Source: Maribacter aestuarii (GTDB taxonomy: Bacteria > Bacteroidota > Bacteroidia > Flavobacteriales > Flavobacteriaceae). Taken from it: 64,000 nucleotides of DNA. The notes below the pieces were generated by a model. The model was not told the DNA's origin and did not search any database. It was given only the letters and a program-made list of their open reading frames with translations. The stretch covers positions 1,440,501-1,504,500 of the forward strand of contig NZ_CP107031.2 of the NCBI RefSeq assembly GCF_027474845.2, in the 5' to 3' direction. The translations under genes were made by a program, and so were the position numbers. Every line of letters begins with the position of its first letter. The first letter of the stretch is position 1. Positions 45,275 through 54,006 of this stretch are shown in pieces.

Positions 45275-45464
45275 TTTGCTTTGTATATAACCATTCGACC
45301 ATTCAAACGATTTATAATTTTTGATGGGTTTGGATGCAAAAAATAATGTCTAAAGGTTCAAATAGATATCCTTTATTTCCACCGCTTTAAAACTCAAATA
45401 CTTTTATTGGACAATTTCAACATTCTTAATATTACAGAAGAAGCTATGGGTCTGTTTAATAAAT

Positions 45465-45572
45465 ATGTCCTCCGAAATTCTAAGGCTTTCCTACCATCGA
45501 ATCTCTTTATATTAATTTAACTTTACCATTCCTCCGTCAGTTTTATTGTACAACCAAAACCACGGCAAAATG
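45465..45572 (+). repeat. 108-nt leader repeat, copy 2
   Basis: ATGTCCTCCGAAATTCTAAGG through the ATG of the decayed paralogue, same length as copy 1 at 42085-42192. Confidence 0.8.
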
Positions 45573-45721
45573 AAAACCGTTATTTCGGGTTTATGACTAT
45601 TGCTTCTCTGCAACCTCCAAGCACAAGAAAATTTTAAAGGAAACTATTAAATTAAAGAGTCGCATAACCTTACCGATAAAAAAATTAAACGATTTAAATG
45701 GGCAATTAAAAGAAACAATAA
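45570..45721 (+). pseudogene. Decayed paralogue of the 42190 gene (signal-peptide end only)
   Basis: Behind the duplicated leader, ATG 45570 gives MKTVISGL, then TGA, then LLLLCNLQAQENFKGNY, then TAA and IKESHNL. It aligns with the live gene's LVSLFFTVNSFSQETFKKRYRIKQNIS. A second frame nearby has NDLNGQLKETIS, matching IDLNGKKITIT of the live gene. The rest is deleted, and the FRG gene starts in the remnant. Confidence 0.65.
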
Positions 45722-46810
45722 GTGAGACAGATTTTCGGAAGATTAACAAGTGAACTTTACAAGCACACCAACCCAAAAAATGTTGGAAAAGATCCAGGGT
45801 TTCCCCTCAAAAATTATCGAGAATTAGTTGAACAAGTCGCAAAGCTATCTTACCTAAATAAGGACCACTTACTTTTCTTTAGAGGTCAGAAAAACGACTA
45901 TAGAAACAAAGCAAATAAATCCACATTTTATCCAACCATATATCGAGGCGAACATTTAACACAGCAGGAATTGGATTATCGTTTTGATAAGTTGTATAGT
46001 GCGAGTAAAATATTAGTTGACCTTTTTAAGAAACACAAAGTTGATGGGTTGGCGGAATTCAGGAGAAAAAGGCTGATTCAATGGAGTGTTTTACAACATT
46101 ATGAGGTTATAGAAACTCCTTTAATTGACATTACACAGTCATTACGTGTTGCTTGCTCATTTGCTCAATACAAAAACGAACATAAGACCGCTTATGTCTA
46201 TGTTCTTGGGTTGCCATATTATTCAAACAGAATCTCAACTAATTCCGAACACGATTTAGTTAACGTCAGGCTTCTGAGTATAACACCTCCTCAAGCCTTA
46301 AGACCATACTTTCAAGAAGGCTTTTTAGTCGGAACTGAAGACATAACAAGCGAGTATGAAAACAAAGGTGAGCTTGATTTAAACAATCGTTTAATTGCAA
46401 AATTTGAAATACCTAATAATGATAGTTTTTGGGGGAAATATTTTGATAAAATACCTGAAAATGCACTTTACCCGAAGAGCGATAGAATCGAAGAAATTTG
46501 CAAAGAGATAGAATTGGAATTGCGTTCGGAAATTGCTCCTGCGAACCTTGGGACTTTCTTACAACTATGGACAGAGTTAGAGCAAGATATTTTAAGAAAT
46601 GCCAGGAGATATAAACGCGAAGTTCATAATGTCAGAAATGCTATTAATGTTTTAATGACAAATCAAGAAGAACAATATGGCTTGCTTAAAGAATTTGATT
46701 ATATGAGAATGTTTAGAAACAATGTTGTCCATAAACCAACCACAATATCGAATCAAGATTTAGTAAAAAATATTACAATACTTAAACAATTGAATAAGGA
46801 AATAAAATAA
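45722..46810 (+). CDS. FRG domain protein
   Basis: The 362-residue protein starts with GTG (MRQIFGRLTSEL). Its FRG domain spans about residues 45-200: LLFFRGQKNDYRNKANK, STFYPTIYRG, LIQWSVLQHYEVIETPLIDITQSLRVAC (cited partly: QHYEVIETPLIDITQ) and AYVYVLGLPY. FRG domains occur in many predicted phage-defence loci, but their reaction is unknown. The C-terminal third is helical (NVRNAINVLMTNQEEQYGL). It is the first of the run of palindrome-bounded genes. Confidence 0.85.
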   Translation: MRQIFGRLTSELYKHTNPKNVGKDPGFPLKNYRELVEQVAKLSYLNKDHLLFFRGQKNDYRNKANKSTFYPTIYRGEHLTQQELDYRFDKLYSASKILVDLFKKHKVDGLAEFRRKRLIQWSVLQHYEVIETPLIDITQSLRVACSFAQYKNEHKTAYVYVLGLPYYSNRISTNSEHDLVNVRLLSITPPQALRPYFQEGFLVGTEDITSEYENKGELDLNNRLIAKFEIPNNDSFWGKYFDKIPENALYPKSDRIEEICKEIELELRSEIAPANLGTFLQLWTELEQDILRNARRYKREVHNVRNAINVLMTNQEEQYGLLKEFDYMRMFRNNVVHKPTTISNQDLVKNITILKQLNKEIK

Positions 46811-46814
46811 AAGT

Positions 46815-46880
46815 CTATAATATAGTGTATGAGTGATAGCTTTCTCTCGTCAGCTACTATTCATACATAAGCCGTTATAG
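46815..46880 (+). repeat. Imperfect palindrome C (attC-like), 66 nt
   Basis: Outer arms CTATAA / TTATAG and inner arms GTATGA..TAGC / GCTA..TCATAC with mismatches form a long imperfect hairpin between the FRG gene and the next ATG at 46904. Confidence 0.6.
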
Positions 46881-46903
46881 GTAGTTTAAGAAAAACATCA
46901 CTA

Positions 46904-47455
46904 ATGCAGTCAGAACCAGAACAAATATGGAATGGATTAGAAATTGCCAAATTGGTCGTTTCATTAGCAACACCTTTAATTGGTGGAATTATCGCTTACA
47001 GACTATTTAAAATTGGTCAAAATGTTGAGAAAAGGCAATGGTCTGGACGTAAAGTAATTGAAAAACGACTTGACTTCTATGACAATGTTGGTCCAAAACT
47101 CAATGACTTATATTGTTACTATTATCGATTTGGAAACTGGAAAGAACTTAAACCAACTGATGTAATAGAAACTAAAAGATTTTTAGACAAAGAGTTTCAT
47201 ATATACTCTCATATCTTCAAAGAAAATATTTTAGCAAAGTATAAAGTTCTTATGGATAACTGTTTTGAGACTTTTACTGGTTCTGGTAATGATGCTAAAC
47301 TTAAAATGAATCTTGAAAAGCGTAAAAACCTACCTAATTGGGAAGAAAATTGGAACGAATTATTTGTTCAAGACGAAATGGTCGATGAAACAAGTTTCAA
47401 AAAGTCCTATAATGAATTATTATATGTTATTAAAAGAGAATTAGAAATAGGATAA
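46904..47455 (+). CDS. Hypothetical protein with one N-terminal transmembrane helix
   Basis: The 183-residue protein has one membrane helix (AKLVVSLATPLIGGIIAYRLF, cited partly: LIGGIIAYRLF, about 14-35) and a soluble helical domain (KRLDFYDNVGPKLNDLYCYYYRFGNW, cited partly). Its stop overlaps the next gene by one base (TAATG), so the two are a coupled pair. The pair resembles membrane-associated two-gene cassettes often found next to FRG and DUF2971 genes. No named family. Confidence 0.6.
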   Translation: MQSEPEQIWNGLEIAKLVVSLATPLIGGIIAYRLFKIGQNVEKRQWSGRKVIEKRLDFYDNVGPKLNDLYCYYYRFGNWKELKPTDVIETKRFLDKEFHIYSHIFKENILAKYKVLMDNCFETFTGSGNDAKLKMNLEKRKNLPNWEENWNELFVQDEMVDETSFKKSYNELLYVIKRELEIG

Positions 47456-47904
47456 TGGCACAGTTTCTCAAAGATTATGTAGTGCAAATTGGAGTTTTTT
47501 TAACTTTTTTCGCTACGGTAATTGGGTACATCGCTACAAGAAGAAACATTAAGACAAAAAAATTTATTGATGTGGTTACAACGGAACGAATAAAATGGTT
47601 GTCAATAATTAGGAATGAAGTTTCTGAATTATTATCAATAATGGAAACATTAAACGTCTATGAAAAAGAGATAGTTAGAATCGAACACGAGCAACCAACG
47701 GAAAGAAAAATGATGGATGCAAATTATGAGTTTCAGATGTTTTATTTTGATTCAACTACCAAAAGCGCTTTTCAAGATAATTATTTGCCAATACTTAAAG
47801 AATTAGTAACGAGATTACTCTTTTGAAATTAAGATTTAATCCAGATGAAGACAAAAAGACTTTAGGCCTTATCGATTTTTTCTTGGAATTTTCTAAAAAA
47901 TAAT
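47455..47904 (+). pseudogene. Membrane protein with a C-terminal frameshift (second gene of the pair)
   Basis: The main frame from 47455 gives 123 residues with one helix (VVQIGVFLTFFATVIGYIAT), stopping at 47826. In the -1 frame the sequence continues LKLRFNPDEDKKTLGLIDFF to a stop at about 47904, making TRLLLKLRFNPDEDKK across the junction. One inserted T in the TTTT tract at about 47820 would restore about 152 residues, so the tail was lost by a single-base deletion or a homopolymer error. The remaining 123-residue product may still be made. Confidence 0.5.
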
Positions 47905-47973
47905 GACGATAATGATGACTGGTAAAAACGCTGTTCAACAGGGTATAAAACAATAGGGGAATTGTAGCAAAAC

Positions 47974-48084
47974 TTAACGGTTCGGACGAATTTGCGAGGT
48001 TGCCAAATTTTTAAATTTGCCTTGTATTCAACCGAATCGTAGTCGCTCATTTTCAGCCCTACTGTTCTAATCTATAACCGTTAA
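47974..48084 (+). repeat. Imperfect palindrome D (attC-like), 111 nt
   Basis: Outer arms TTAACGGTT / AACCGTTAA are perfect; an inner hairpin CAAATTTTTAAATTTG lies near 48004-48019, with GGTTG / CAACC between. It directly precedes the DUF2971 gene (ATG 48100). Confidence 0.7.
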
Positions 48085-48099
48085 CCAAAATTTAAAAAA

Positions 48100-48873
48100 A
48101 TGAAAGAATTTACCATTGACGATGAGTATAGACTTAAGAGAGATGAAAAGGCTGGAGACTGGACTTACTTTCGAAATGGAAAACCGATACCAAAAAAAGT
48201 AGAAAAGGCATTCAAATTTTATTCCCTGAACTTAAACAATATTGATGCACTCTTAAACTCATACTTTTACCTTTCAAACCCTATTACATTTAACGACCCT
48301 TTCGACTGCAATTTTAATCTTGTGGACAATCATGATGATAAGGAGGGAATTAATAACATGACTACAGTAAAACGAAATAATTATGGGAATTTAGGAATTG
48401 TATCTATGACATCTGTGGTTAACAATCATTTAATGTGGGCACACTACACCGATAATTACCAAGGGTTTGCACTTGAATGGAAAGGGACTGAAGTGACTAC
48501 TTTGCCAAATGAGGGACAATTTTCAAGAGCTACTTTTGCACCTGTAATTTATCCAAAAAAACTAATTCGAATTAAGAAAGAATATCCCTTTGCACTCCAT
48601 TATGTCATGACTACAAAATTAAAACATTGGGAATACGAAGATGAATGGAGATTCATTTGTGAACTTGGACCTGAGAGAGATAGGATTTTGTATTATGACA
48701 GAGATAAGGTCAAAGCAATCTATGTAGGACACCAACTTGTGGATGAAAACAAAAGTGCCTATAGACTAATTTTAGGCATACACGCTACTTTATATCCTAA
48801 AATTCCAGTTTATGTGGTTTATCCACACACTGAAAAGCTGGAATTGACATTTGAAAAGGTATTGCCAAAATAA
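48100..48873 (+). CDS. DUF2971 family protein
   Basis: The 257-residue protein has AFKFYSLNLNNIDALLNSYF, PITFNDPFDCNF (about 66-77), GIVSMTSVVNNHLMWAHYTDNYQGFALEW (cited partly: LMWAHYTDNYQGFALEW, about 108-124) and KLKHWEYEDEWRFI (about 180-193). These are the four blocks of DUF2971, often annotated near abortive-infection and toxin-like genes. The biochemical function is unknown. It is enclosed by palindromes D and the C-rich junction near 48,950. Confidence 0.85.
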   Translation: MKEFTIDDEYRLKRDEKAGDWTYFRNGKPIPKKVEKAFKFYSLNLNNIDALLNSYFYLSNPITFNDPFDCNFNLVDNHDDKEGINNMTTVKRNNYGNLGIVSMTSVVNNHLMWAHYTDNYQGFALEWKGTEVTTLPNEGQFSRATFAPVIYPKKLIRIKKEYPFALHYVMTTKLKHWEYEDEWRFICELGPERDRILYYDRDKVKAIYVGHQLVDENKSAYRLILGIHATLYPKIPVYVVYPHTEKLELTFEKVLPK

Positions 48874-49012
48874 AAAACTATGGCTAAAAGTAATTGCTTG
48901 GTCAAAGCTTGTTCATGAAATTTAAATCACTTACAACTTCTTAAGGTACCCCAGACAAACCCCCACCACCTTTTTGCTTCTTTTGGGCACCCCCCCAACA
49001 AAATTTCCAGAG

Positions 49013-49024
49013 CTGAAATTTCAG
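49013..49024. repeat. 12-bp perfect palindrome
   Basis: CTGAAATTTCAG lies just right of a C-rich run (48,950-49,000) and 47 bases from the end of the resolvase gene. It may be a resolvase or regulatory site. Confidence 0.35.
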
Positions 49025-49070
49025 GGAACAACTTCACAATTTAAAAAAATAAAATAAAGTTATTATCCAA

Positions 49071-49655
49071 CTATTCCTGGAGATAGCCCTTGACCTTCTG
49101 TACGGTACCCAGGGAGACATCCGATAGTTTCGCCGTATTCCTTAAGCTGTGGCCTTCCTTTAGGCGTTTGATCACCGTAGGATACTTTGCCAAAATTTCC
49201 TCCCTGGATTCGATAGAGCCCCTTACGCGTCCCTTATACTTGCCCTTTGCCCTGGCCAGCTCTATTCCTTCCCTTTGGCGTTCCAGCATCGTATTCCGCT
49301 CCATTTCCGCTATGTTGGCCAGCACGGAGATAATGAGTTTAAAAGCTGGATTGGGCTTCCCGTCAACCAATGATTCTATACCCAGGTTCTCTACCTTAAG
49401 CTTTGTACCGTGATCCTCAAAATGCTGAAGAGTAGTCAGTATGTCCAGCAGGTTACGGCCCAGTCTATCTATAGCGTGTACCGTTACGTATTTCAGGTCT
49501 TTATCTTGCAGTAGCTTTTGGCCGCCTGGCCGTTTATCAAAAGGTACGGAACCGCTAATTACGTCAATGTAAATCTTCTCGTCTGGATGTTGTTTTATAA
49601 GCTGTCTCTCCAGTTTCTGGTCTGGTGTACTGATCCTTATATATCGTGCTTTCAT
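49071..49655 (-). CDS. Serine resolvase/invertase
   Basis: The 194-residue small serine recombinase has the nucleophile Ser in YIRISTPDQKLERQL (Ser about 8), the catalytic VHAIDRLGRNLLDIL (about 58-72) with the Arg pair, AEMERNTMLERQREGIELA (about 116-134) and a C-terminal helix-turn-helix (HSLRNTAKLSDVSLGTVQKV). It likely resolves multimers or inverts DNA of the element. It is co-oriented with ArdA, with 36 bases between. Its GC-richer codons differ from the surrounding AT-rich cassettes. Confidence 0.93.
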   Translation of the reverse strand: MKARYIRISTPDQKLERQLIKQHPDEKIYIDVISGSVPFDKRPGGQKLLQDKDLKYVTVHAIDRLGRNLLDILTTLQHFEDHGTKLKVENLGIESLVDGKPNPAFKLIISVLANIAEMERNTMLERQREGIELARAKGKYKGRVRGSIESREEILAKYPTVIKRLKEGHSLRNTAKLSDVSLGTVQKVKGYLQE

Positions 49656-49691
49656 AGTAAAAGGATAAAGCCCTCCTTAGAGGGCATTTGA

Positions 49692-50216
49692 TTAAAGGTT
49701 CCTGAAATAATGGCCGTTGCTCTCAGAATAATCGTACATGATGTCCCTAGCCGTTCTCTCCCAATCTATATGGATATAAGCTGGTAGGTTTGCTGGTATA
49801 TCTCCGCAGCCCTCCAACAGCTCCTGGACAAACTCCTCATCGCTGCTGTACTCACCATTGTAAGTTTCATCTACCTTTTCGATCACCTCCGAAATATCCT
49901 CTCCGTTATAACCGAACGATACCAGGTAGGCCTCCAGAACATCCTCGTCATAGCTTGAACCCTCTATAGCTTGAATGATCTCGAAAATATCCATTGAAAT
50001 ATACCCCTCTGAAATCAGGTCCAATGATTTGATGAGCTCTGGCACCTCGTAGTCCTGGAACATAAACTCTGGGTCTTCCTCGTCCTTGTGTAGTTCCCTA
50101 ATGGCCTTATAGAATTCCCCCAGGTCGGAGTAATTGGATAGATCGACCCATTTCCCATATATACTTCCTTCGTTGTACTTATGGTAAGTACCAACATAAA
50201 CTTGTAAATTCGTCAT
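49692..50216 (-). CDS. ardA: Antirestriction protein ArdA
   Basis: The 174-residue acidic protein has the ArdA pattern: VYVGTYHKYNEGSIYGKWVDL at the N-terminus, DPEFMFQDYEVPE (about 48-60) and IDWERTARDIMYDYSESNGHYF at the end. ArdA mimics B-form DNA and blocks type I restriction enzymes during transfer. Presence beside a resolvase marks this as plasmid or conjugative-element cargo. The upstream gap (50217-50536) likely has its promoter. Confidence 0.93.
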   Translation of the reverse strand: MTNLQVYVGTYHKYNEGSIYGKWVDLSNYSDLGEFYKAIRELHKDEEDPEFMFQDYEVPELIKSLDLISEGYISMDIFEIIQAIEGSSYDEDVLEAYLVSFGYNGEDISEVIEKVDETYNGEYSSDEEFVQELLEGCGDIPANLPAYIHIDWERTARDIMYDYSESNGHYFRNL

Positions 50217-50536
50217 GTCATTAATTTTAATTAGCGTTAAGGTTTTTGATTTTTAGCCTTGTGGAGGTCCATCTCTACAGGGCTTTTTTGTCTTCAATAA
50301 AGATCCGATTATTAGCAATGTGATCCTAATTTAGGGAGGGTGTATTTAGTACATTTCGATCAACTACAAAATGCAACGATCAACTACTTGAAAGTGTGTT
50401 AAGGATAGGGCTTAATCTAACTTTAGTCTATTTTAATCTCAAATAAAGAGCAACTCTTTTCATCAGGTTTATTACTATATTAGAGGGTACATAGATAATT
50501 TTTTATCTATATATATAAGTTGTGGCGCATTAAAGA
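50217..50536. other. 320-base gap with a tandem CGATCAACTAC pair
   Basis: Two direct copies of CGATCAACTAC lie at 50357-50367 and 50377-50387, 20 bases apart, upstream of ardA and of the divergent gene at 50537. The spacing of two helical turns suits a regulator binding site. Otherwise AT-rich. Confidence 0.4.
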
Positions 50537-50953
50537 ATGACAGAAACCGAAGAAAAATATCTACCGACCAAAATTTTACAAAAAGCGATTTTAAGTGGAG
50601 AAGAATATGGCTGGAAACGAACAGACTTTAGAGAAGTAATTGATAAAGCCGTTGAAGTAGGACTTGGAATTATTGGTGGACAAGTTCAATATAAATTTGC
50701 AGACGGTACTTGTGAACTTTATTGGCACAAATACGACACGACAGGAAGAAAATCAAGAGAAAGTTGGTATGACTAATGCCAGCGGACTAAAGACGAGTGT
50801 TTAAGTCAATTTAAAAAACTTCCTACCGACAGAGAGCTAATAAAGGACGGAATTGAAAGCTTTGACTTCTTGAAAGAGAAAAGTAAAACTAACACACAAC
50901 TTAATGAATTCTTGATTTTCATTGTGTACTTCAACGACTTTGAAACTGAATAA
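50537..50953 (+). pseudogene. Hypothetical gene interrupted by an in-frame TAA (138 residues when read through)
   Basis: The frame from ATG 50537 gives 79 residues (GWKRTDFREVIDKAVEVGLG; FADGTCELYWHKYD), then TAA at 50774. The same frame stays open for 58 more codons (CQRTKDECLSQFKKLPTDRE, FLIFIVYFNDFETE) to TAA 50951. The continuation is in the same frame and protein-like in composition, so one nonsense mutation is likely. It could also be a natural short gene with a chance extension. Confidence 0.55.
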
Positions 50954-50974
50954 AAAAGAATAAAAAAACGACAC

Positions 50975-51166
50975 CACAACACGATATATAGCAAATAGGG
51001 CGTTCATTGGTTAACGCAAATTCGGTGCTATTTATGAACACCGCCAAATCTTTGATTTGGCTTTTAAAATGAATAAGATAAAAACAAAATACAACGCTTT
51101 GGCTCAATACAAACTTGAAGGCTTATCGCTTTCTACCGCCCTACTCGCCAAACTCTTTCCGTTGTG
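50975..51166 (+). repeat. Imperfect palindrome E (attC-like), 192 nt
   Basis: Outer arms CACAAC / GTTGTG; next arms ATAGGGCG / CGCCCTA; a perfect inner hairpin GCCAAATC-TTT-GATTTGGC at 51043-51061. Blocks of it recur in palindrome G at 54007-54176. It lies in the gap before the DUF285 lipoprotein. Confidence 0.75.
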
Positions 51167-51297
51167 CTTAATTCTGACCCGTCCTGAGAAGTTTGAACTA
51201 AAAAATTTGAATACGATTTTACTTAAAGTATAATTTAAAAACAATAAGACTAGAATATTCTAGTTAAAGTTTAGACTTTACACAATTTATAAAAGCT

Positions 51298-53217
51298 ATG
51301 TCAAAACCTAACATTTTTAACCTTACAGCTATTTTTTTTATTATCCTACTAATAACATCTTGTAAAAAAGACGATAGTCCTGCAAATAATGATCCTGTAA
51401 ACAACGCACCTACAATTACAGCTCAATCTTTTAATGTATCAGAGGAAATCTTGGAAACCACCGTTATTGGTAACGTAATTGCAAATGATGTAGATAACGA
51501 CGAACTCAGTTTTAGCATAATCGATAATAACAATGACTTATTCAGCATTACAGAAAATGGAGCCGTTAGTTTGGGAATTGGTAAAGAACTGGATTTTGAA
51601 ACGGCTTCCTTTCATGAGATAACGGTTCAAGTGACAGACGGTATAGCAACAGCCAATACCATAATAACAATAAATGTAACGGATATTGACGAACCGCAAG
51701 GATTCATTTCTACTTGGCAAACAACAACTTCCAACGAATCCATCACCATCCCTACACAAAATGGGTTTTCATATGATTATACTGTAGATTGGGGCGATGG
51801 CACACCCTTGACAAACCATTCAGAAAACGCAACGCACAGTTATGAAACCGCGAACACGTACACCGTTAAAATTACAGGTATATTCCCTTCTATTTACTTT
51901 AGTAACAACCTTGAGCATAAAAAGAAAATTATAAGTATTGAACAATGGGGTGATATCGAATGGCTATCGATGAAAAGTGCTTTTGAAGGTTGCGAAAACT
52001 TAACCTACAATGCAACTGATGTTCCAAACTTAGCTTTGGTAACAGATATGAGCGCCATGTTTTATGGAGCAGCATCTTTTAACAATGATATTAGTAATTG
52101 GGATGTAAGTAACGTTATTGATATGACCGCAATGCTTAATGGAGCTGCTAATTTTAATAAAGATTTATCAAATTGGGAAACTATCAATGTAACTAACTGT
52201 AACGACTTCAATGCTAATTCTGGATTGGCTAGTAACAAGTTGCCAACAAAAGGACCTTGTTTTACAACTTATGTTGCAGATAATGGTTTAGGGTTTATTA
52301 CAACGTGGCAAACCAATAATAGCAATGAATCTATAACTATTCCTATCACAGCCACCAATGTTACCATAGATTGGGGCGATGGCACTATTACCCAAAATGG
52401 AAGTAGCCCTTCTCACACTTATGCGGCTGATGGTATTTACGATGTGATAATACTTGGAAGTTTTCCATCTATTAATTTCATCAATCTTTCAAATAAAGAT
52501 AAAATAATTGATATAAAGCAATGGGGAAATAATAAATGGGCAACTATGTGGGGTGCATTTACTGGTTGCTCTAATCTTAATATTTCGGCCACAGATGCTC
52601 CTGATTTATCTGGTGTAAACAAAATGGGCTTAATGTTCGGCGGAGCCACCTCCTTAAGTGCTGATATTAATCATTGGGATGTTAGTAATGTAACTGATAT
52701 GGATGGAATGTTTTCTGATGCGACCTCTTTTAATAGTGACCTAAATAATTGGGACGTTAGTAAGGTAACTAAAATGGATGGGATGTTCTATGGAGCGACC
52801 TCATTTAATAGAGACCTTGGCAATTGGGATGTTAGTAGTGTAACCGATATGTATGGAATGTTTATAAATGCCACTTCTTTCAACGGTGACATTAGTACTT
52901 GGGATGTTATTAGTGTTGCTGATATGAGCTTTATGTTTGGTGAAGCCGTTTCTTTCGACAGCGATATTAGTACTTGGGATGTTAGTAGCGTAATTAATAT
53001 GAACGGAATGTTCAATGGAGCTTCCTCATTTAATAGAGACCTTAGCAATTGGGATGTTGGTAATGTAACTGACATGAGAAATATGTTTTACCAAGCCAAT
53101 TCTTTTAATCAGAATTTATCTAATTGGAATACTATAAATGTAACCGATTGTTCCTTTTTTGATGATTTTTCTGCTTTAATAAGTGCAAATTTACCAACAG
53201 CGGGTTCTTGTTTTTAA
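51298..53217 (+). CDS. BspA-like surface lipoprotein (cadherin-like, PKD-like and DUF285 repeats)
   Basis: The 639-residue protein has a lipoprotein signal with lipobox LITSCKKDD (Cys about 22). A cadherin-like domain (NAPTITAQSFNVSEEILET, then DETVQVTDG-like IITINVTDIDEP; about 38-130) is followed by two PKD/WGDGT-like units (TVDWGDGTPLTNHS; TIDWGDGTITQNGSS). DUF285 repeats of about 25 residues (MFYGATSFNRDLGNWDVSSVTDM and variants) cover about 240-320 and 435-600. The DNA repeats are visible from 52,030 to 53,120. This architecture is typical of adhesive surface lipoproteins. It is an isolated unit bounded by palindromes E and F. Confidence 0.88.
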   Translation: MSKPNIFNLTAIFFIILLITSCKKDDSPANNDPVNNAPTITAQSFNVSEEILETTVIGNVIANDVDNDELSFSIIDNNNDLFSITENGAVSLGIGKELDFETASFHEITVQVTDGIATANTIITINVTDIDEPQGFISTWQTTTSNESITIPTQNGFSYDYTVDWGDGTPLTNHSENATHSYETANTYTVKITGIFPSIYFSNNLEHKKKIISIEQWGDIEWLSMKSAFEGCENLTYNATDVPNLALVTDMSAMFYGAASFNNDISNWDVSNVIDMTAMLNGAANFNKDLSNWETINVTNCNDFNANSGLASNKLPTKGPCFTTYVADNGLGFITTWQTNNSNESITIPITATNVTIDWGDGTITQNGSSPSHTYAADGIYDVIILGSFPSINFINLSNKDKIIDIKQWGNNKWATMWGAFTGCSNLNISATDAPDLSGVNKMGLMFGGATSLSADINHWDVSNVTDMDGMFSDATSFNSDLNNWDVSKVTKMDGMFYGATSFNRDLGNWDVSSVTDMYGMFINATSFNGDISTWDVISVADMSFMFGEAVSFDSDISTWDVSSVINMNGMFNGASSFNRDLSNWDVGNVTDMRNMFYQANSFNQNLSNWNTINVTDCSFFDDFSALISANLPTAGSCF

Positions 53218-53261
53218 GGCGAAAAAAATACGCTACCTCAAAGATTATGAAAAGCACTAAT

Positions 53262-53390
53262 CACAACAAAGCCTAAAATTTATTGCTTTCGGATTTCCCA
53301 AACGGAAATTACGCACAAAAAGCTATCTTTAGGTTTGGCTGGATTGTCCTTCGGTCGAATCACAACAACGAAACTTAGACTAACCGTTGT
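53262..53390 (+). repeat. Imperfect palindrome F (attC-like), 129 nt
   Basis: Left end CACAACAAAGCCTAAA, right end TTAGACTAACCGTTGT, with an internal CGGATTTCCCAAACGGAAAT. The 12-mer ACAAAGCCTAAA (53266-53277) recurs in palindrome G at 54009-54020. Confidence 0.65.
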
Positions 53391-53411
53391 AAGAAACAAT
53401 ATAACCAAACT

Positions 53412-53996
53412 ATGAAACAAAAATTATTATTGACATTTTTAATGATTTTTACAATCAAATCATTTGCGCAAGATTCAAAATTCAGTATTGAATTAAATTA
53501 TCCCATTCCAATCGATGAAAATCTAATCGGAAGAAGTTACAATGGTATTATAAATGCAGGACTTAAATACAATTTCGCAAATCTAGATTTTATGAACCTA
53601 GGTGTTTCTTTAAATTCAGGAATTTTTAAAAATACAAAGGAAGATAGAGTGCAGCCTTTCGATGCTACAATTTATATTTTCAGTCCTAGAATTAATAGTG
53701 AATTTAAAATCAAATCCCTAGAGAAACTTCATCCATCTGTAGGTTTGGGTTACTCAATAGTAAACTTTAGAGCTGATGTAGATAGATTTAATAGTGAAAC
53801 TAACTCGGATGTAAGTTCAAGTCAAAGTGAGAATGGAGTTAATCTGAATTTTGGACTAGCTTATGACATCACAAATAATCTCTTTCTACAAATTCAATAT
53901 GATTTTATAAAAATTGGTGTTGATAATGACGTTCCTGACTTTAAATACAACACGAATATCAACTTGGTAAAAATAGGTCTCGGTTACCGATTATAA
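53412..53996 (+). CDS. Outer-membrane beta-barrel protein
   Basis: The 194-residue protein has a signal peptide ending SFAQDSK and short beta strands (FSIELNYPIPI, LGVSLNSGIFKN, HPSVGLGYSIVNF, GLAYDITNNLFLQIQYDFIKI) ending in IGLGYRL, the typical last-strand signal for BAM. It belongs to the OmpA/PorT-like small barrel group. It is an isolated unit between palindromes F and G. Confidence 0.8.
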   Translation: MKQKLLLTFLMIFTIKSFAQDSKFSIELNYPIPIDENLIGRSYNGIINAGLKYNFANLDFMNLGVSLNSGIFKNTKEDRVQPFDATIYIFSPRINSEFKIKSLEKLHPSVGLGYSIVNFRADVDRFNSETNSDVSSSQSENGVNLNFGLAYDITNNLFLQIQYDFIKIGVDNDVPDFKYNTNINLVKIGLGYRL

Positions 53997-54006
53997 AAAC
54001 TACTTA

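Noticed and set aside
47862..48050. A minus-strand 62-codon ORF
   Set aside because: It overlaps palindrome D and has no coding pattern; palindromic DNA easily yields chance frames.
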